This document shows, piece by piece, positions 53,000 through 63,553 of a stretch of 64,000 bases of DNA. The stretch spans positions 86,697,948 through 86,761,947 of the forward strand of contig CM070873.1 of the NCBI GenBank assembly GCA_036365515.1. Direction: 5' to 3'. This stretch comes from Torymus aiolomorphi (Eukaryota; Arthropoda; Insecta; Hymenoptera; Torymidae). The number at the start of each line of letters is the position of its first letter. Positions within the stretch are counted from its first letter, which is position 1. The notes under the pieces were generated by a model that saw nothing but the letters and a program-made list of their open reading frames with translations, had not been told where the DNA came from and did not search any database. The translations under genes and the position numbers were made by a program.

Positions 53000-55900
53000 A
53001 TTCCTACAGAACCATTCAAGAAACATTATTAAAACCTTGCAAAAATATTTCACGAAAGGTTGTAAGGAAACCTTACAAAAACATTTCCTGTATCATTGTC
53101 TGAAACGTTTTAGCAAAGTTTTCGATACATTTTTGATGCGGAATAGACACCGTGAAAAAGCATTTCAAGAAATGTTACTGCAAGGTTTTTCAAAGCTTTC
53201 GAGAAAGTTTTCTCGCAAACATTCTGTAAAGAAACATTTCATGAAATATTACGAAAAGTTTCAAAAAGATTTCTTGGAAATATTTTTTTATGATACTGAA
53301 AATGTATAAAATATTTGTGAAACCTTTCAAAAATATTTCACGAAAGGTTATAAGGAAACATTTCAAAAACTTTTTCTGTATCATTGTCTGAAACATTTTA
53401 GCAAAGTTTTCGCAACGTTTCTGATACGGATTAGACACAGTGAAAAAGCAATTCAAGTAATGTTACTGCAAAGTTTTTCAAAGCTTTCCAGAAAGTTATC
53501 TCGCAAACATTCTGTAAAGAAACATTTCATGAAATATTACGAAAAGTTTCAAAAAGATTTCTTGGAAATATTTTTTTATGATACTGAAAATGTATAAAAT
53601 ATTTGTGAAACCTTGCCAAAATATTTCACGAAAGGTTATAAGGAAACATTTTAAAAACATTTCCTGTATCATTGTCTGAAACATTTTAGCAAAGTTTACG
53701 CAACGTTTTGGTTACGAAATAGACATCGTGAAAAAGCATTTCAAGAAATGTTACTGCAAGGTTTTCCAAAGCCTTCCCGAAATTTTTTTGAAAAACTTCT
53801 CTAAAGAAACATTTCATGAAATATTATGAAAAGGTTTTCAAAACCTTTCTTAGAAAATTTTTTTTATGATACTGAAAATGTATAAAATATTTGTGAAACC
53901 TTTCAAAAATATTTCACGAAAGGTTATAAGGAAACATTTCAAAAACTTTTTCTGTATCATTGCCTAAAACGTTTTAGCAAAGTTTTCGCAACGTTTCTGA
54001 TACGGATTAGACACAGTGAAAAAGCAATTCAAGTAATGTTACTGCAAAGTTTTTCAAAGCTTTCCAGAAAGTTATCTCGCAAACATTCTGTAAAGAAACA
54101 TTTCATGAAATATTACGAAAAGTTTTCAAAAATATTTCTTGGAAATATTTTTTATGATACTGAAAATGTATAAAATATTTGTGAAACCTTGCCAAAATAT
54201 TTCACGAAAGGTTATAAGGAAACATTTTAAAAACATTTCCTGTATCATTGTCTGAAACGTTTTAGCAAAGTTTACGCAACGTTTTGGTTACGAAATAGAC
54301 ATCGTGAAAAAGCATTTCAAGAAATGTTACTGCAAGGTTTTCCAAAGCCTTCCCGAAATTTTTTTTGAAAAAATTCTTAAAGAAACATGTCATGAAATAT
54401 TACGAAAAGGTTTTCAAAAGCTTTCTTAGAAAGATTTTTTTATGAAACTGAAAATGTATAAAATATTTGTGAAACCTTTCAAAAATATTTCACGAAGGTT
54501 ATAAGGAAACATTTCAAAAACTTTTTCTGTATCATTGCCTAAAACGTTTTAGCAAAGTTTTCGCAACGTTTCTGATACGGAATAGACACCGTGAAAAAGC
54601 ATTTCAAGAAATGTTACTGCAAGCTTTTCCAAAGCCTTCCCGAAATTTTTTTTGAAAAAATTCTTAAAGAAACATTTCATGAAATATTACGAAAAGGTTT
54701 TCAAAAGCTTTCTTAGAAAGATTTTTTTATGAAACTGAAAATGTATAAAATATTTGTGAAACCTTTAAAAAATATTTCACGAAGGTTATAAGGAAACATT
54801 TCAAAAACTTTTTCTGTATCATTGCCTAAAACGTTTTAGCAAAGATTTCGCAACGTTTCTGATACGCAATATCCCACATAGCATGAAAAGTTTTGGTGAA
54901 ACCTTTCAAGAAATATTTCATGAAAAGCTTGCCACAACCTTGCAGCAATATTACAGAAACCTCTCAAAAATATTTTCAGAAAGATTTCAGGAAACCTTAC
55001 CGAAACATTTTAAAAACTTTTCAATGAATGTTAAAAGTAGACCATCAAAATATATTTCATGAAATAATACTGCGAGCTTTTCTAAAGCTTTCATGAAATC
55101 TTTCTTACAACGTCTCTGAAAAGAAACGTGTAATATTTCATGAAATATTATGGAAAGGTGTTGAAAAAATTTCTCAAAATAAGTGTTTATTCCTACAGAA
55201 CCATTCAAGAAACATTCTTAAAACCTTACAAAAATATTTCACGAAAGGTTATAAGGAAACCTATCCAAAACATTTCCTGTCTCATTGTATGAAACGTTTT
55301 AGCAAAGTTTACGCAACGTTTTGCAAACGCACTTCAAGAAATGTTACTGCAAGGTTTTACAAAGCTTTCCCGGAATTTTTAGCGCAAACTTCCTATAAAG
55401 AAACATTTCATGAAATGTTACGAAAAGGTTTGAAAAAGATTTCTTGGAAGTATTTTTTTATGAAACTGAAAATGTAAAAAAATATTTCTGAAACCATGCA
55501 AAAATATTTCCTTTCCCGAAAAGTTATAAGGAACCTTTCAAAAACATTTCCTGTATCATTTTCTGAAACGTTTTAGCAAAGTTTTCGCAACGTTTTCGAC
55601 ACGATATTGACAGCGTATAAACGTATTTCAAGAAATGTTACTGCAAGGATTTACGAAGCTTTCCCGAAATTTTTCTCGCAAACTTTCTCTAAAGAAACAT
55701 TTCATGAAATGTTACGATAAGTTTGAAAAAGATTTCTTAGAAGAATTTTTTTATGAAAATGAAAATGTAAATAAATATTTCCGAAATCTTGCAAAAATAT
55801 TTCGCGAAATGTTATAACGAAATCTTTCAAAAACATTTCCTGTATCATTTTCTGAAACGTTATTGCAAAGTTTTCGCAACGTTTTCGATATGAATTGACA

Positions 55901-56145
55901 TCGTAAAAACACATTTCAAGAAATATTACTGCAAGGATTTACGAAGCTTTCCCGAAATTTTTCTTGCAAACTTTCTCTAAAGAAACATTTCATGAAATAT
56001 TACGAAAACGTTTCAAAAAGTTTACTTGGAAAGATTTTTTTATGAAACTGAAAATGTAAAAAAATATTTCGGAAAGCTTGCAAAATCATGTCGCGAAAAG
56101 TTATAAGGAAGCTTTCAAAAACCTTTCCTGTATCATTCTTACACG
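53000..56145 (+). repeat. 288-bp tandem repeat array (left arm)
   Basis: The anchor TATCATTGTC/TATCATTGCC recurs at 53091, 53379, 53667, 53955, 54243, 54530 and 54817, a spacing of 287-288 bp. After an embedded second copy of the element's left end (CCCACATAGCATGAAAAG at 54873, followed by about 405 bp of matching sequence), it resumes at 55280, 55553, 55843 and 56131. Unit divergence is low within the first seven. Short frames such as KHFMKYYEKFQKDFLE are translations of the repeat. Confidence 0.85.
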
Positions 56146-56690
56146 CCCTCCGGTCTTAAAGCCATTTTAACTCAAACGTAGATCCCTAACTTATCGGCAC
56201 ATAAATATTATGTTTTTTATCACATCTAAAAAAAAATTTTAGGAAAAAGCGTTTTTTCACACCCACCGAAATTGGTTTAAGCATACTGTATTAAATTTCC
56301 AAATGATTCCATCCATTAGATTTTTCCAAAAACGTTTTCCAAATTAGTAATTAACCCGAACAAAGCATGAAACATTTCAAAATCCATTTTATAAAAATCT
56401 AATTAATGCAATGATTTAAAAATTTAATAGGGGATTTCACTTAATGTTATGTCGGAGAGCATGAAAAACGCTTTTTCTAAAATTCTTGTTTAAATACGAT
56501 AAAAGAATTAAAGTTTAGGTGCCGGTAAGGTAGGGATCATGTCGGTACTTCACATGGCCTTAACAAAAGAATTAGTTGAGTCTATTAAATATCATAATCG
56601 AAAGTACTCAATATGTTGTCTTCTAATCAAATGTTTGTAATTTTTATTCAAGTTTACTGTATACTTAGCTAAAATTAAAATTTTGTACGG
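56145..56690. other. Non-repeat insert inside the satellite-filled element
   Basis: The GAAACNTTTC texture stops abruptly. The segment is bounded by imperfectly inverted GATCCCTAACTTATCGGCAC (about 56171) and GTGCCGGTAAGGTAGGGATC (about 56519), suggesting a small nested TIR or foldback element of about 370-400 bp. Confidence 0.5.
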
Positions 56691-56830
56691 TAGAAGCGTT
56701 GCGTAGCGTAGTGGTTAGAGCGTCAGCCTTGTAATCCGAGGGTCTCGAGTTCGATCCCACCTTAGGTCAAAATTTTTTTCTGCGTTTTTTCTGTAAGATA
56801 ATTTGTAAATGCGAAATTGCGAGCGATAAT
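56688..56830 (+). mobile_element. tRNA-derived SINE-like sequence, copy 2
   Basis: The box-A-like TAGCGTAGTGGTTAGAGCG, the anticodon-loop-like CTTGTAA and the box-B-like GAGTTCGATCC are all present, then TTTTTTTCTGCG, as in the copy at 11428. The anticodon and T stems contain mismatches. The head resembles a threonine tRNA (TGT), but it is best read as a SINE or tRNA pseudogene. Confidence 0.55.
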
Positions 56831-56989
56831 TAATATAAATTAATGCAAATATATAATAATTTAATATTAAAAAACATATCTGATATAATAACTATTCATA
56901 TATATTAAGTTGCAGGAGTTCAGGAAAGATCATCAACTTGAAAAGTCTACAAGGAAAAAACTTGTTTTCAAAATTGTTAAAAAAAAATA

Positions 56990-58140
56990 TTAAAACATTT
57001 CTATTTCCGATTTCTTTTGAAAAATATTTTTTTAAATCTTTTTAAAATGTTTCAAAAACATTACTTGATGGTTTTGAGGCCTCTTAGAAACTTGCGTAAA
57101 ACATTGTCGTATCCTTTCAGAAATATTTCACAGAACTTTTCAGGAAACCTTTCCAATATCTTTCACAAAATATTTCTTGAAATATTTTTTAAATATTTCA
57201 AAAACCTTATGTGATGATTTGGCAACCTCTTAGAGACTTGCGTAAAACATGGTCGTAACCTTTCTGAAATATTTCACAGAACTTTTCAGGAAACCTTTCG
57301 AAAAATATTTTTGTAAATCTTTTTGAAATATTTCAGAAACCTTTCGTGATGGTTTAGAGACCTCTTAGAAACTTGCGTAAAACATTGTCGTAACATTTCA
57401 GAAATATTTCACAGAACTTTTTCAGGAAACCTTTCAGATACCTTTCGAAAAATATTTTTGTAAATCTTTTTAAAATATTTCAGAAACCTTTCGTCATAGT
57501 TTTCAGACCTCTTAGAAACTTGCATAAAATATTGTCGTAACATTTCAGAAATATTTCACAGAACTTATTAGGAAACCATAAGATACCTTTCGAAAAATGT
57601 TTTTTTAAAACTTGTTGAAATATTTTGAAAAGTTTTCGTGATGGTTTTGAGACCTCTTAGAAACTTGTGTAGAACATTGTCGTAACTTTTCAGAAATATT
57701 TCACAGAACTTTTCAGGAAACCTTTCAGATACCTTTCGAAAAATATTTTTTGAAAACTTGTTGAAATATTTTGAAAAGTTTTCGTAATGTGTTGAGACAT
57801 CTGAGGCACTTGCATAAAATATTGTCACAACCATTCAGAAATATGTCTTGTAACTTTTCAGGAAAAGCTTTCAGAAAATATTTCCAGAATTCTTTTTAAA
57901 ACGATTTAAAAACCTTTCATGAAATTTTTGGGCATCTGAGGCACTTTCCTGAAACATTGTCAAAACCTTTTAGAAAACTTTCATGTAACCTTTTAGGAAA
58001 GGTGTCAAATATATTTCAAGAAATATTTTTGAACGTTTATTGCACGGACATATGAACCTTTTAGAAACCTTTTTCCGAAATATTTTTGCAAGGTTTCCAA
58101 CCTTTCATGAAACCTTTTGAAAACCTTGCAGAAACATTTC
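56990..58140 (-). repeat. About 145-bp tandem repeat array (right arm)
   Basis: The anchor CTCTTAGAAACTT or a close variant recurs at 57081, 57227, 57362, 57509 and 57654, then as CATCTGAGGCACTT at about 57799 and 57934. The period of about 145 bp is half the 288-bp period of the left arm. Units contain GAAATATTTCACAGAAC and GGAAACCTTTC. Confidence 0.8.
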
Positions 58141-58977
58141 GTGCTATGTGGGACAGTCTCTTCATTTTACAAACAAGGAAAAAACAAATTAGTAAAAGTA
58201 TTTAATTCTAATCATGCTTACCTTCAATTACTAGATGTTTTTTATAAAAAAAAAAAAGGCTCCACGTGATGAAATTGCTAAGAATATGTATAAAATAATT
58301 TCTCTGTTATATAGCAATAAAATTAATGTAAAGCGCAACGAACATTGCTATGAGCATTTCAAACGATCTACGTCTCGAGCTTCATTTAAATTAGAAAATC
58401 TTCCCCCTACTGAAGGAGCTGCCAAACAACATGCCTGCAGAGTTTATTTGCAATTACAGTAATGGTTGGGCAATGAAAACGATGTAAGTTTGTGGGGGTG
58501 GAAAATTACAGAGAATATGATAATGCCAGTTTATAGTCAAGAACCGTTGATACCCGACGAAATAATCAAAAAAATATCATGTAGCTGCGCAAGTGATTGT
58601 AAAACAAATGCATGTGGTTGTAGAAAAAATGTCCTCAAATGTACAAGTGTTTGCTCACATTGTGACGCAACACAGTGTGAAAATTTCGAAACTGCTTCCA
58701 ACATCGAAATAGACGAGGACTCTAATGATGCCTTCGAAAAGCTTCTTGACCTAAATATGGAAGAAGAGGGACAACAAAATGAGGAAGATAATAATCCAAC
58801 AAAGAGGAGAAAAGTTTTGTGAACATAAGACATTTATAGAAGACTATTTTCATTATGATGAATGTATACATATTTTATAAATAATTATGTAATAAAATAA
58901 TATTTTAATAAAGTATATTTTTCAAATTTATGTTATTATTAATTTGTTTAATTTCGTTTCATAAGTAATTAATTACT

Positions 58978-59130
58978 GAGATAATAAAAATAATTTTGTA
59001 GTAGAAAAGTTAAAAGTAAAAAGTTAAAGAAGAGATAATAAAAATAATTTTGTAGTAGAAAAGTTAAAAGTAAAAAGTTAAAGAAGAGATAATAAAAATA
59101 ATTTTGTAGTAGAAAAGTTAAAGTTTTACA
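58978..59130. repeat. 54-bp tandem repeat, about 2.8 copies
   Basis: Units start GAGATAATAAAAATAATTTT at 58978, 59032 and 59086; the first two are identical, the third is cut short. The minus-strand FLLQNYFYYLFFN frame is its translation. Confidence 0.9.
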
Positions 59131-59684
59131 AGCAAAATACTGTTGTAATAATAAACATTTATTAAAATAACGAAAATAGTACAACAAAAATTATAACTTA
59201 ACGAAAATAAAAAAATTCCGGAATAATTTTGCTCTTAAGGCGAACGAAATCGTGATATTCGTGTTCATCTCGTCGAGCTACCCCAGATTAAGTACAAAGG
59301 ATTTTTGTGCGTCATTTAGAAGGCGAGATAATGAAGATTTTGTAAGCACGGTCGATTTTGAATGTACGAAATCAGCTTTGCGAGCGCCCGCTCGGCGCTA
59401 TCCCCACTCCACCGCCCTCCACGCACGAAGCGCCCGCGCGCTTGACTTTATCACTTAATTATTAATACTAGCAATCAATAAACCATATCCTAGTATTTTT
59501 TTATTGAAAATATAGGTATTCGATAGTAACCTCCCACGAACCCCATCGCTGTAACATGTTAATTGCGTCCTCTAGATTTTTTTAAATAAAAACATTATCT
59601 CGGCTCCAGAAGGTCGTAGAAACTTTTTCTTTTTTTTTAAATACGTGAAAAAATATCAGTAATCGATTGCCATAATAGCAAGTA
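59131..59684. other. Unassigned sequence
   Basis: AT-rich with a GC-rich block at 59380-59450. The 68-codon frame at 59252 has no recognisable domain. No repeat structure is seen. Confidence 0.4.
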
Positions 59685-60362
59685 CTATAAAAAAAATTGA
59701 AAAAGCTATACGAAAAAAACACGTCCAAAAAAGAGGATACTTTTTCAAAGTGATTTTTTGAGCATTAAAATTGAAAAATTCATTATAATTGTATAATACC
59801 ATGATAGAACAACTCATCTAGAAAAATAAAAGTGCTCGATCGTTACTGTACGACCATCCGTCGACGAGAAATAGCCAATTTTGGAGAGCGCCTTTTTCTC
59901 GAAAAATCGATATATCTCAAAAAATAATGAATATTTTTAAATTTTTCAAAAACGTGCTTTTTTGTCTTACCATGAGCTATACTTACAATAAATATAAAGT
60001 ATCCAGGCATAAAATTGACCGAGTACTAGAGAACCCGATTTTTAGAGGTTTTTTCGATATATCTCGAAAAGTAACAAAAATCGATATACATGTATTTACA
60101 TGAATCTATAGATCTTTTTAATACCTATAACTTCCTCATTTAACTTTTTTTGATCCGAGTTATAGTTTTTTTTTTATTGGCGAAAACCCGTTTTTTCCAA
60201 CTTTACGAATTTTTTTGACCAAGTTCGCCACTTCGGCTGCAGTTGTATGAAACAGAAACGTTATTCAAAATTTAATTTCCTATACAGCCATATTTTTTTT
60301 ATCCGGGATGGAATTTCTGTAAATTTAACATTAGGCCGTGAGAGATTGCTTGGACTATATGC
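59685..60362 (-). repeat. Dispersed repeat, copy B (uninterrupted)
   Basis: Reverse complement of copy A (38399-39085 joined to 39872-39990). It lacks the hairpin element found in copy A and so preserves its empty site (minus-strand CTATCATGG near 59807-59815). It also lacks the 150-bp block present in copy A at 38628-38778. Non-coding. Confidence 0.75.
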
Positions 60363-60511
60363 TGTGGCGTGTCCTATCACACTATGTTTTTTTTTTATTT
60401 TAATAGATGCAACATGTAGTTGAATTCAGTGCAATAATAACATTCAATAAAAATGTTTTATAATTAAATTCAACATAATTTATAGAATTGAAAACATAAC
60501 ATGCAGTAAAT

Positions 60512-61115
60512 TTAAGCTATTCTAAAAATTAAAAAAATTTCAAAACAAAAAAATAAAAAAAAAATTGTTAACTCATTTTCTTTAACCCATTTTTTAATCT
60601 TAGTCTTATTATTACCTTTTTCTATATTTAGGATTTTGAGCTCGTTTGGTACGTTATTAAATAGTTTTATAACATTTTTATCACTAACTTTCATGTACGG
60701 TTTTGGCAGATTTATAGCTTTGTACCTTGTTATACTGGTAGAATTCATGAAATTATTTTTTAAAATGTTGTAATTATAGAGAAGGCATTAGGAAGCAAAA
60801 AGTTGTCGCAACTTCATTGGATTATCTTGTCTAAATTTATTTTTGTTAATTATTTTCTGTATTCTATTTTGTGCTTTCTGAAGCATATGTACATACATTA
60901 TTATCACGAACACCTCCCCACGCAATTATTCCATAGTTAATTTTACTATAAAAGAATGTAAAATATATTATTCTTAATGTCTGATACGACATAATTTTCT
61001 TGATTTTGTGAAAAATAAAATTTAAATATTTAGTTTTTTTTTTAATCATGTAATCTGTATGAAAATTCCATTTAAGATTGAAATCTAATGAAAGTCCGAG
61101 GTACTTTACTTCCAA
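60512..61115 (-). pseudogene. Non-LTR retrotransposon fragment, RT C-terminus
   Basis: On the minus strand, VKYLGLSLDFNLKWNFHTDY and YFTFFYSKINYGIIAWGG are the typical end of a non-LTR reverse transcriptase (YLG..D..L.W..H, then YGI..WG). In another frame, SLYNYNILKNNFMNSTSITRY, NLPKPYMKVSDKNVIKLFNNVPNELK and IKKWVKENEL match the usual C-terminal tail (LFN.LP). Upstream RT, endonuclease and gag are absent, so this is a 5'-truncated, frameshifted relic of a Jockey/CR1-like element. Confidence 0.75.
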
Positions 61116-62079
61116 CTTTTCACTCTCTTTAGTTGTTGGTTGCCTATTCTTATATTAATATTATTTGGTACGCTATCATAATAGCGTACCAAATAATATT
61201 ATAAATAATGTATTATTGTTATGATTATTATTTTTATTTTTATTATTCTCTAGCCGAGGAAAATAAGATTTCCTGTTGGCTGGTTTAGTGACACAATAAA
61301 AAATCACTGCTAATTCATTGGCACGTAGCTTCCTCAAACTTAATTTACTGATTCCTTTAATTAATTTTTAATTCCAATATTTAAAATTTAATACTTTATT
61401 TTGTACGGTGAGACTATGCTAAATGATTTGTGACTTTTTATTTTTACTCTTTCTATTTTTTTATGATTAAAAAGCAATTATTATACAATTTTATATTTTA
61501 CAGAGTTTAATAAGTGGTTAAAATTTTAAGTCGATAATCAAGTATTCTCTGAGAAAACGCAATTCGAAAATTAAAAAAAAAAAAAATTTAAGGGGATGTA
61601 GGCGCGAACTTTACCGATGGTGACCCCCACCTCGAGCCGTATTTTCCATTGTTCACGCGAAATTTACTTCGTGATATTGAAAATTAAGTTGCTAACGATT
61701 TGTTATCGTATAAAGAATGCGGGCTCACAGCATTTTCAATAATCAAAATGTTCAATAATTTATATAATGCAATATTCTTAAAATTGACGCGTGGAATTAC
61801 ATAAAAGTGACTGTCATCTTACAATTTTTTATGTGAAACGGCATCCTCACCTCGCGTCGTATTTTCCATTTTGTTTGTCTCAACTAAAAATTATTAAATG
61901 CTGAATAACGTTTATAAACATTCCTTATTATAAAAAGAACACGCGATCACCGCATTTTTGTGCTTAACGATTGTATACATTTTTTTGTTTATGATATTTT
62001 GTTTGTGAGGTTAGGAAAATTTCAACCAATCAGCGTGATTCCGACATTACCTAAACCTTAAATATCTTTTTTCATAAGG
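61116..62079. other. Unassigned AT-rich sequence with repeat fragments
   Basis: A short perfect hairpin lies at about 61160-61200 (GGTACGCTAT / ATAGCGTACC region). 61500-61600 repeats the last block of the dispersed repeat seen at 12320-12420 (TAATAAGTGGTTAAAATTTT). The remainder, including the duplicated CCTCGAGCCGTATTTTCCAT / CCTCGCGTCGTATTTTCCAT at 61630 and 61849, shows no gene. Confidence 0.45.
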
Positions 62080-62308
62080 GACAATGTACATACATAAGAG
62101 CCGTGTCGTGCTGTGTCGTGCTGTGCCTTGCCGTCGTGCTTTGTTCTTGCCGTCTCTTGCCGTTTCGATCCTATTTCTGTCGGTTTATATACATGTATTC
62201 TATATCTCTGTAGGAACGAAACGGCAAGGCACGGCAAGAGCAAGACACGACACGGCAAGGGCAAGACACAGCACGACACAGCTCAACACGGCTCTTATGT
62301 ACATTGTC
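62080..62308. mobile_element. GGCAC-rich foldback element
   Basis: 229-bp palindrome with ends GACAATGTACATA..AAGAGCC and their complement. The arms are packed with GGCAAGGCACGG, CGACACGGCAAG and related units. A partial copy of the right end is at 31309-31524. Non-coding. Confidence 0.65.
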
Positions 62309-62344
62309 TCTAATGGACCGATTTTTTTGGGTAACCAACTCGAT

Positions 62345-62545
62345 CTGAAGGTGTATAAAAGCTACATCTGTGCAAAATTTCAGGACGATTGAATAATTTT
62401 TACTCTCGTTATCGTGCGACAGCAAAAACGCAAATTTTTTCTAATATTTTTTTTCTAAAAACCAAATGAAGATAATCTCTTGAAATTTTAACCAAATATA
62501 GTCTTCATTGAGTGTAATAAGTGGTTAAAATTTGAAGTCGATAAA
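62345..62545 (+). repeat. Dispersed AT-rich repeat, copy 2
   Basis: AATTTCAGGACGATT, TTATCGTGCGAC, ATAGTCTTCA and TAATAAGTGGTTAAAATTT in the same order as at 12165-12420. Confidence 0.6.
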
Positions 62546-62548
62546 AAA

Positions 62549-62873
62549 TAGTACATTACAATACAAGGGTCTTAAGGCCCCCGCTACATAAGAGCGTATG
62601 CACGCGGGCGCACGCGTAAGATAACTAGTAATTGTCGATGCAGCCAACGTGAAAAATTTAGTGCCTCCAAAGAAAGCAAAGAACGAACAGCTTTTTTTTG
62701 GAGGCACTAAATTTTTCACGTTGGCTGCATCGAAAATTACTAGATATTCCCTAGTTGCATACGCGTGCGCCCGAGTGCAAACGCTCTTATGTAGCGGGGG
62801 CCTAAGTGGTACTTTTTGGCACGGCGAGTTACGCGACCGAGCGCAGCGAGGACTCTTGCATCGTAATGTACTA
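62549..62873. repeat. TAGTAC-ended palindrome with a nested MITE
   Basis: The outer arms TAGTACATTACAATACAAGG and the complement of CTTGCATCGTAATGTACTA bound the element, with a core GACCGAGCGCAGCGAGGAC. A MITE at 62576-62802 interrupts the left arm. Confidence 0.65.
62576..62802. mobile_element. Foldback MITE with TAA target duplication
   Basis: The ends GGCCCCCGCTACATAAGAGC and their complement are flanked by TAA (62573-62575, 62803-62805). The inner arms with CGTGAAAAATTTAGTGCCTC pair perfectly. A TWA duplication and GG-starting ends suggest a Harbinger/Tourist-like MITE. Confidence 0.65.
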
Positions 62874-63553
62874 TTTTGAGAAATTAATTTATGAAATATA
62901 AAAATGTTTTCGTTAATAACAAATGACAGAGTGAAGATAATTTAAATATTAAAAAAAGAAAATATAGGTAATTTAAATATCTTTCAAGAAAAGTTCATTA
63001 TATTATGCAATAATGGCTGTAAGATTTAAACAAATCAAAAAAATTAAAAATTCAAAATCTTTTTTTGGTTATAAAAAAAAGAAAATCAATAAAAACTGAA
63101 ATCCATCAGGGTACCGAGTTTTTGTTGCGAGGCAAAGAGAATATCGGTCGATTCGTTTTTGAGATATAAAGAGTTCACACACACACACACACACAGACGC
63201 GCGCGCGCGCACGCGAAAAAAAATTTCCTCAAAATCAACAAATATCGCCTTAAAACATCTTTTTGAACATTTTTTGTCTCGAAAATTTTGTTCACCGTTA
63301 CAAAGCTTCCTCTATGAGGAAGCAATAATTACTTATTGTAAACATTGTTGAAACAACAATATGGGATGGTCCTTATATTGTGTAAGATCAATAATTGTGT
63401 ATGTTCAACTTCAGTTGAAAACATTTTATGAAAATATTTATTTTTAAACTTTGGTAGAACAATTTTTACACTTAACTATATCGTAACAAATAAATTATGT
63501 TACAATACTATATTCATTTTCTCCTTAAGTAGAATGTAATATAATTCATTATT
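62874..63553. other. BLOC1S4 downstream region
   Basis: AT-rich, with a short (CA)n(CG)n run at 63177-63214. No other gene is seen. Confidence 0.5.

Larger units (their letters stand above)
52682..58152. mobile_element. 5471-bp satellite-filled TIR element nested in the nuclease gene (TSD ACA)
   Basis: The ends read CCCACATAGCATGAAA on the left (with one extra C before it) and the complement of CCCACATAGCACGAAA on the right, flanked by ACA (52679-52681, 58153-58155). Removing it with one ACA restores the host reading GCDTVSSFYKQGK. The left arm is a tandem array with a 288-bp period, the right arm an array with a period of about 145 bp in inverted sense, both built of GAAACNTTTC-like short units. 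The middle (56145-56990) is different sequence with a SINE. There is no transposase. Confidence 0.85.
45404..58822 (+). pseudogene. Decayed mobile-element gene: PIN/XPG-like nuclease with CXC domain, split by two insertions
   Basis: Coding blocks are 45404-46431, 46432-47290, 50835-51071, 51072-52078, 52100-52678 and 58156-58822. The start is MAESEREVCILCDKEMEEG. Later blocks hold VRFGGFHMLMSFLG, FIEAERIRNWQLH, FHASGHHSYATCSHMYLQDM, FAKCGFFTIRRSEKAW and SGGLTHGRRISDS. A PIN/XPG-like region follows (LDGDSLLYRVVW, IVFDGYPEDTSGS, AEDADLLILKT, IVIVGEDIDLLVLLTQL, AVSGCDT), and the C-terminal CXC-type cluster CSCASDCKTNACGCRK. Lesions: shifts near 46431, 51068, 52080-52330 and 58245, and stops at about 51159 and 58460. 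Related repetitive ORFs are common in insects and cnidarians; XPG-type nucleases occur in Academ transposons, so Academ affinity is possible. No terminal repeats were found. Confidence 0.7.

Noticed and set aside
53190..55914. Several 60-119 codon frames in the satellite array (KHFMKYYEKF-type)
   Set aside because: They recur with the 288-bp unit, have no start context or splice logic, and vanish when the repeat is removed from the host gene.
56693..56769. Functional tRNA-Thr gene
   Set aside because: Anticodon and T stems do not pair; shared tail with the 11.4-kb sequence fits a SINE.
53000..58140. CRISPR-like array
   Set aside because: Repeats are 145-288 bp without unique spacers, in a eukaryotic intergenic/mobile context, bounded by transposon ends.
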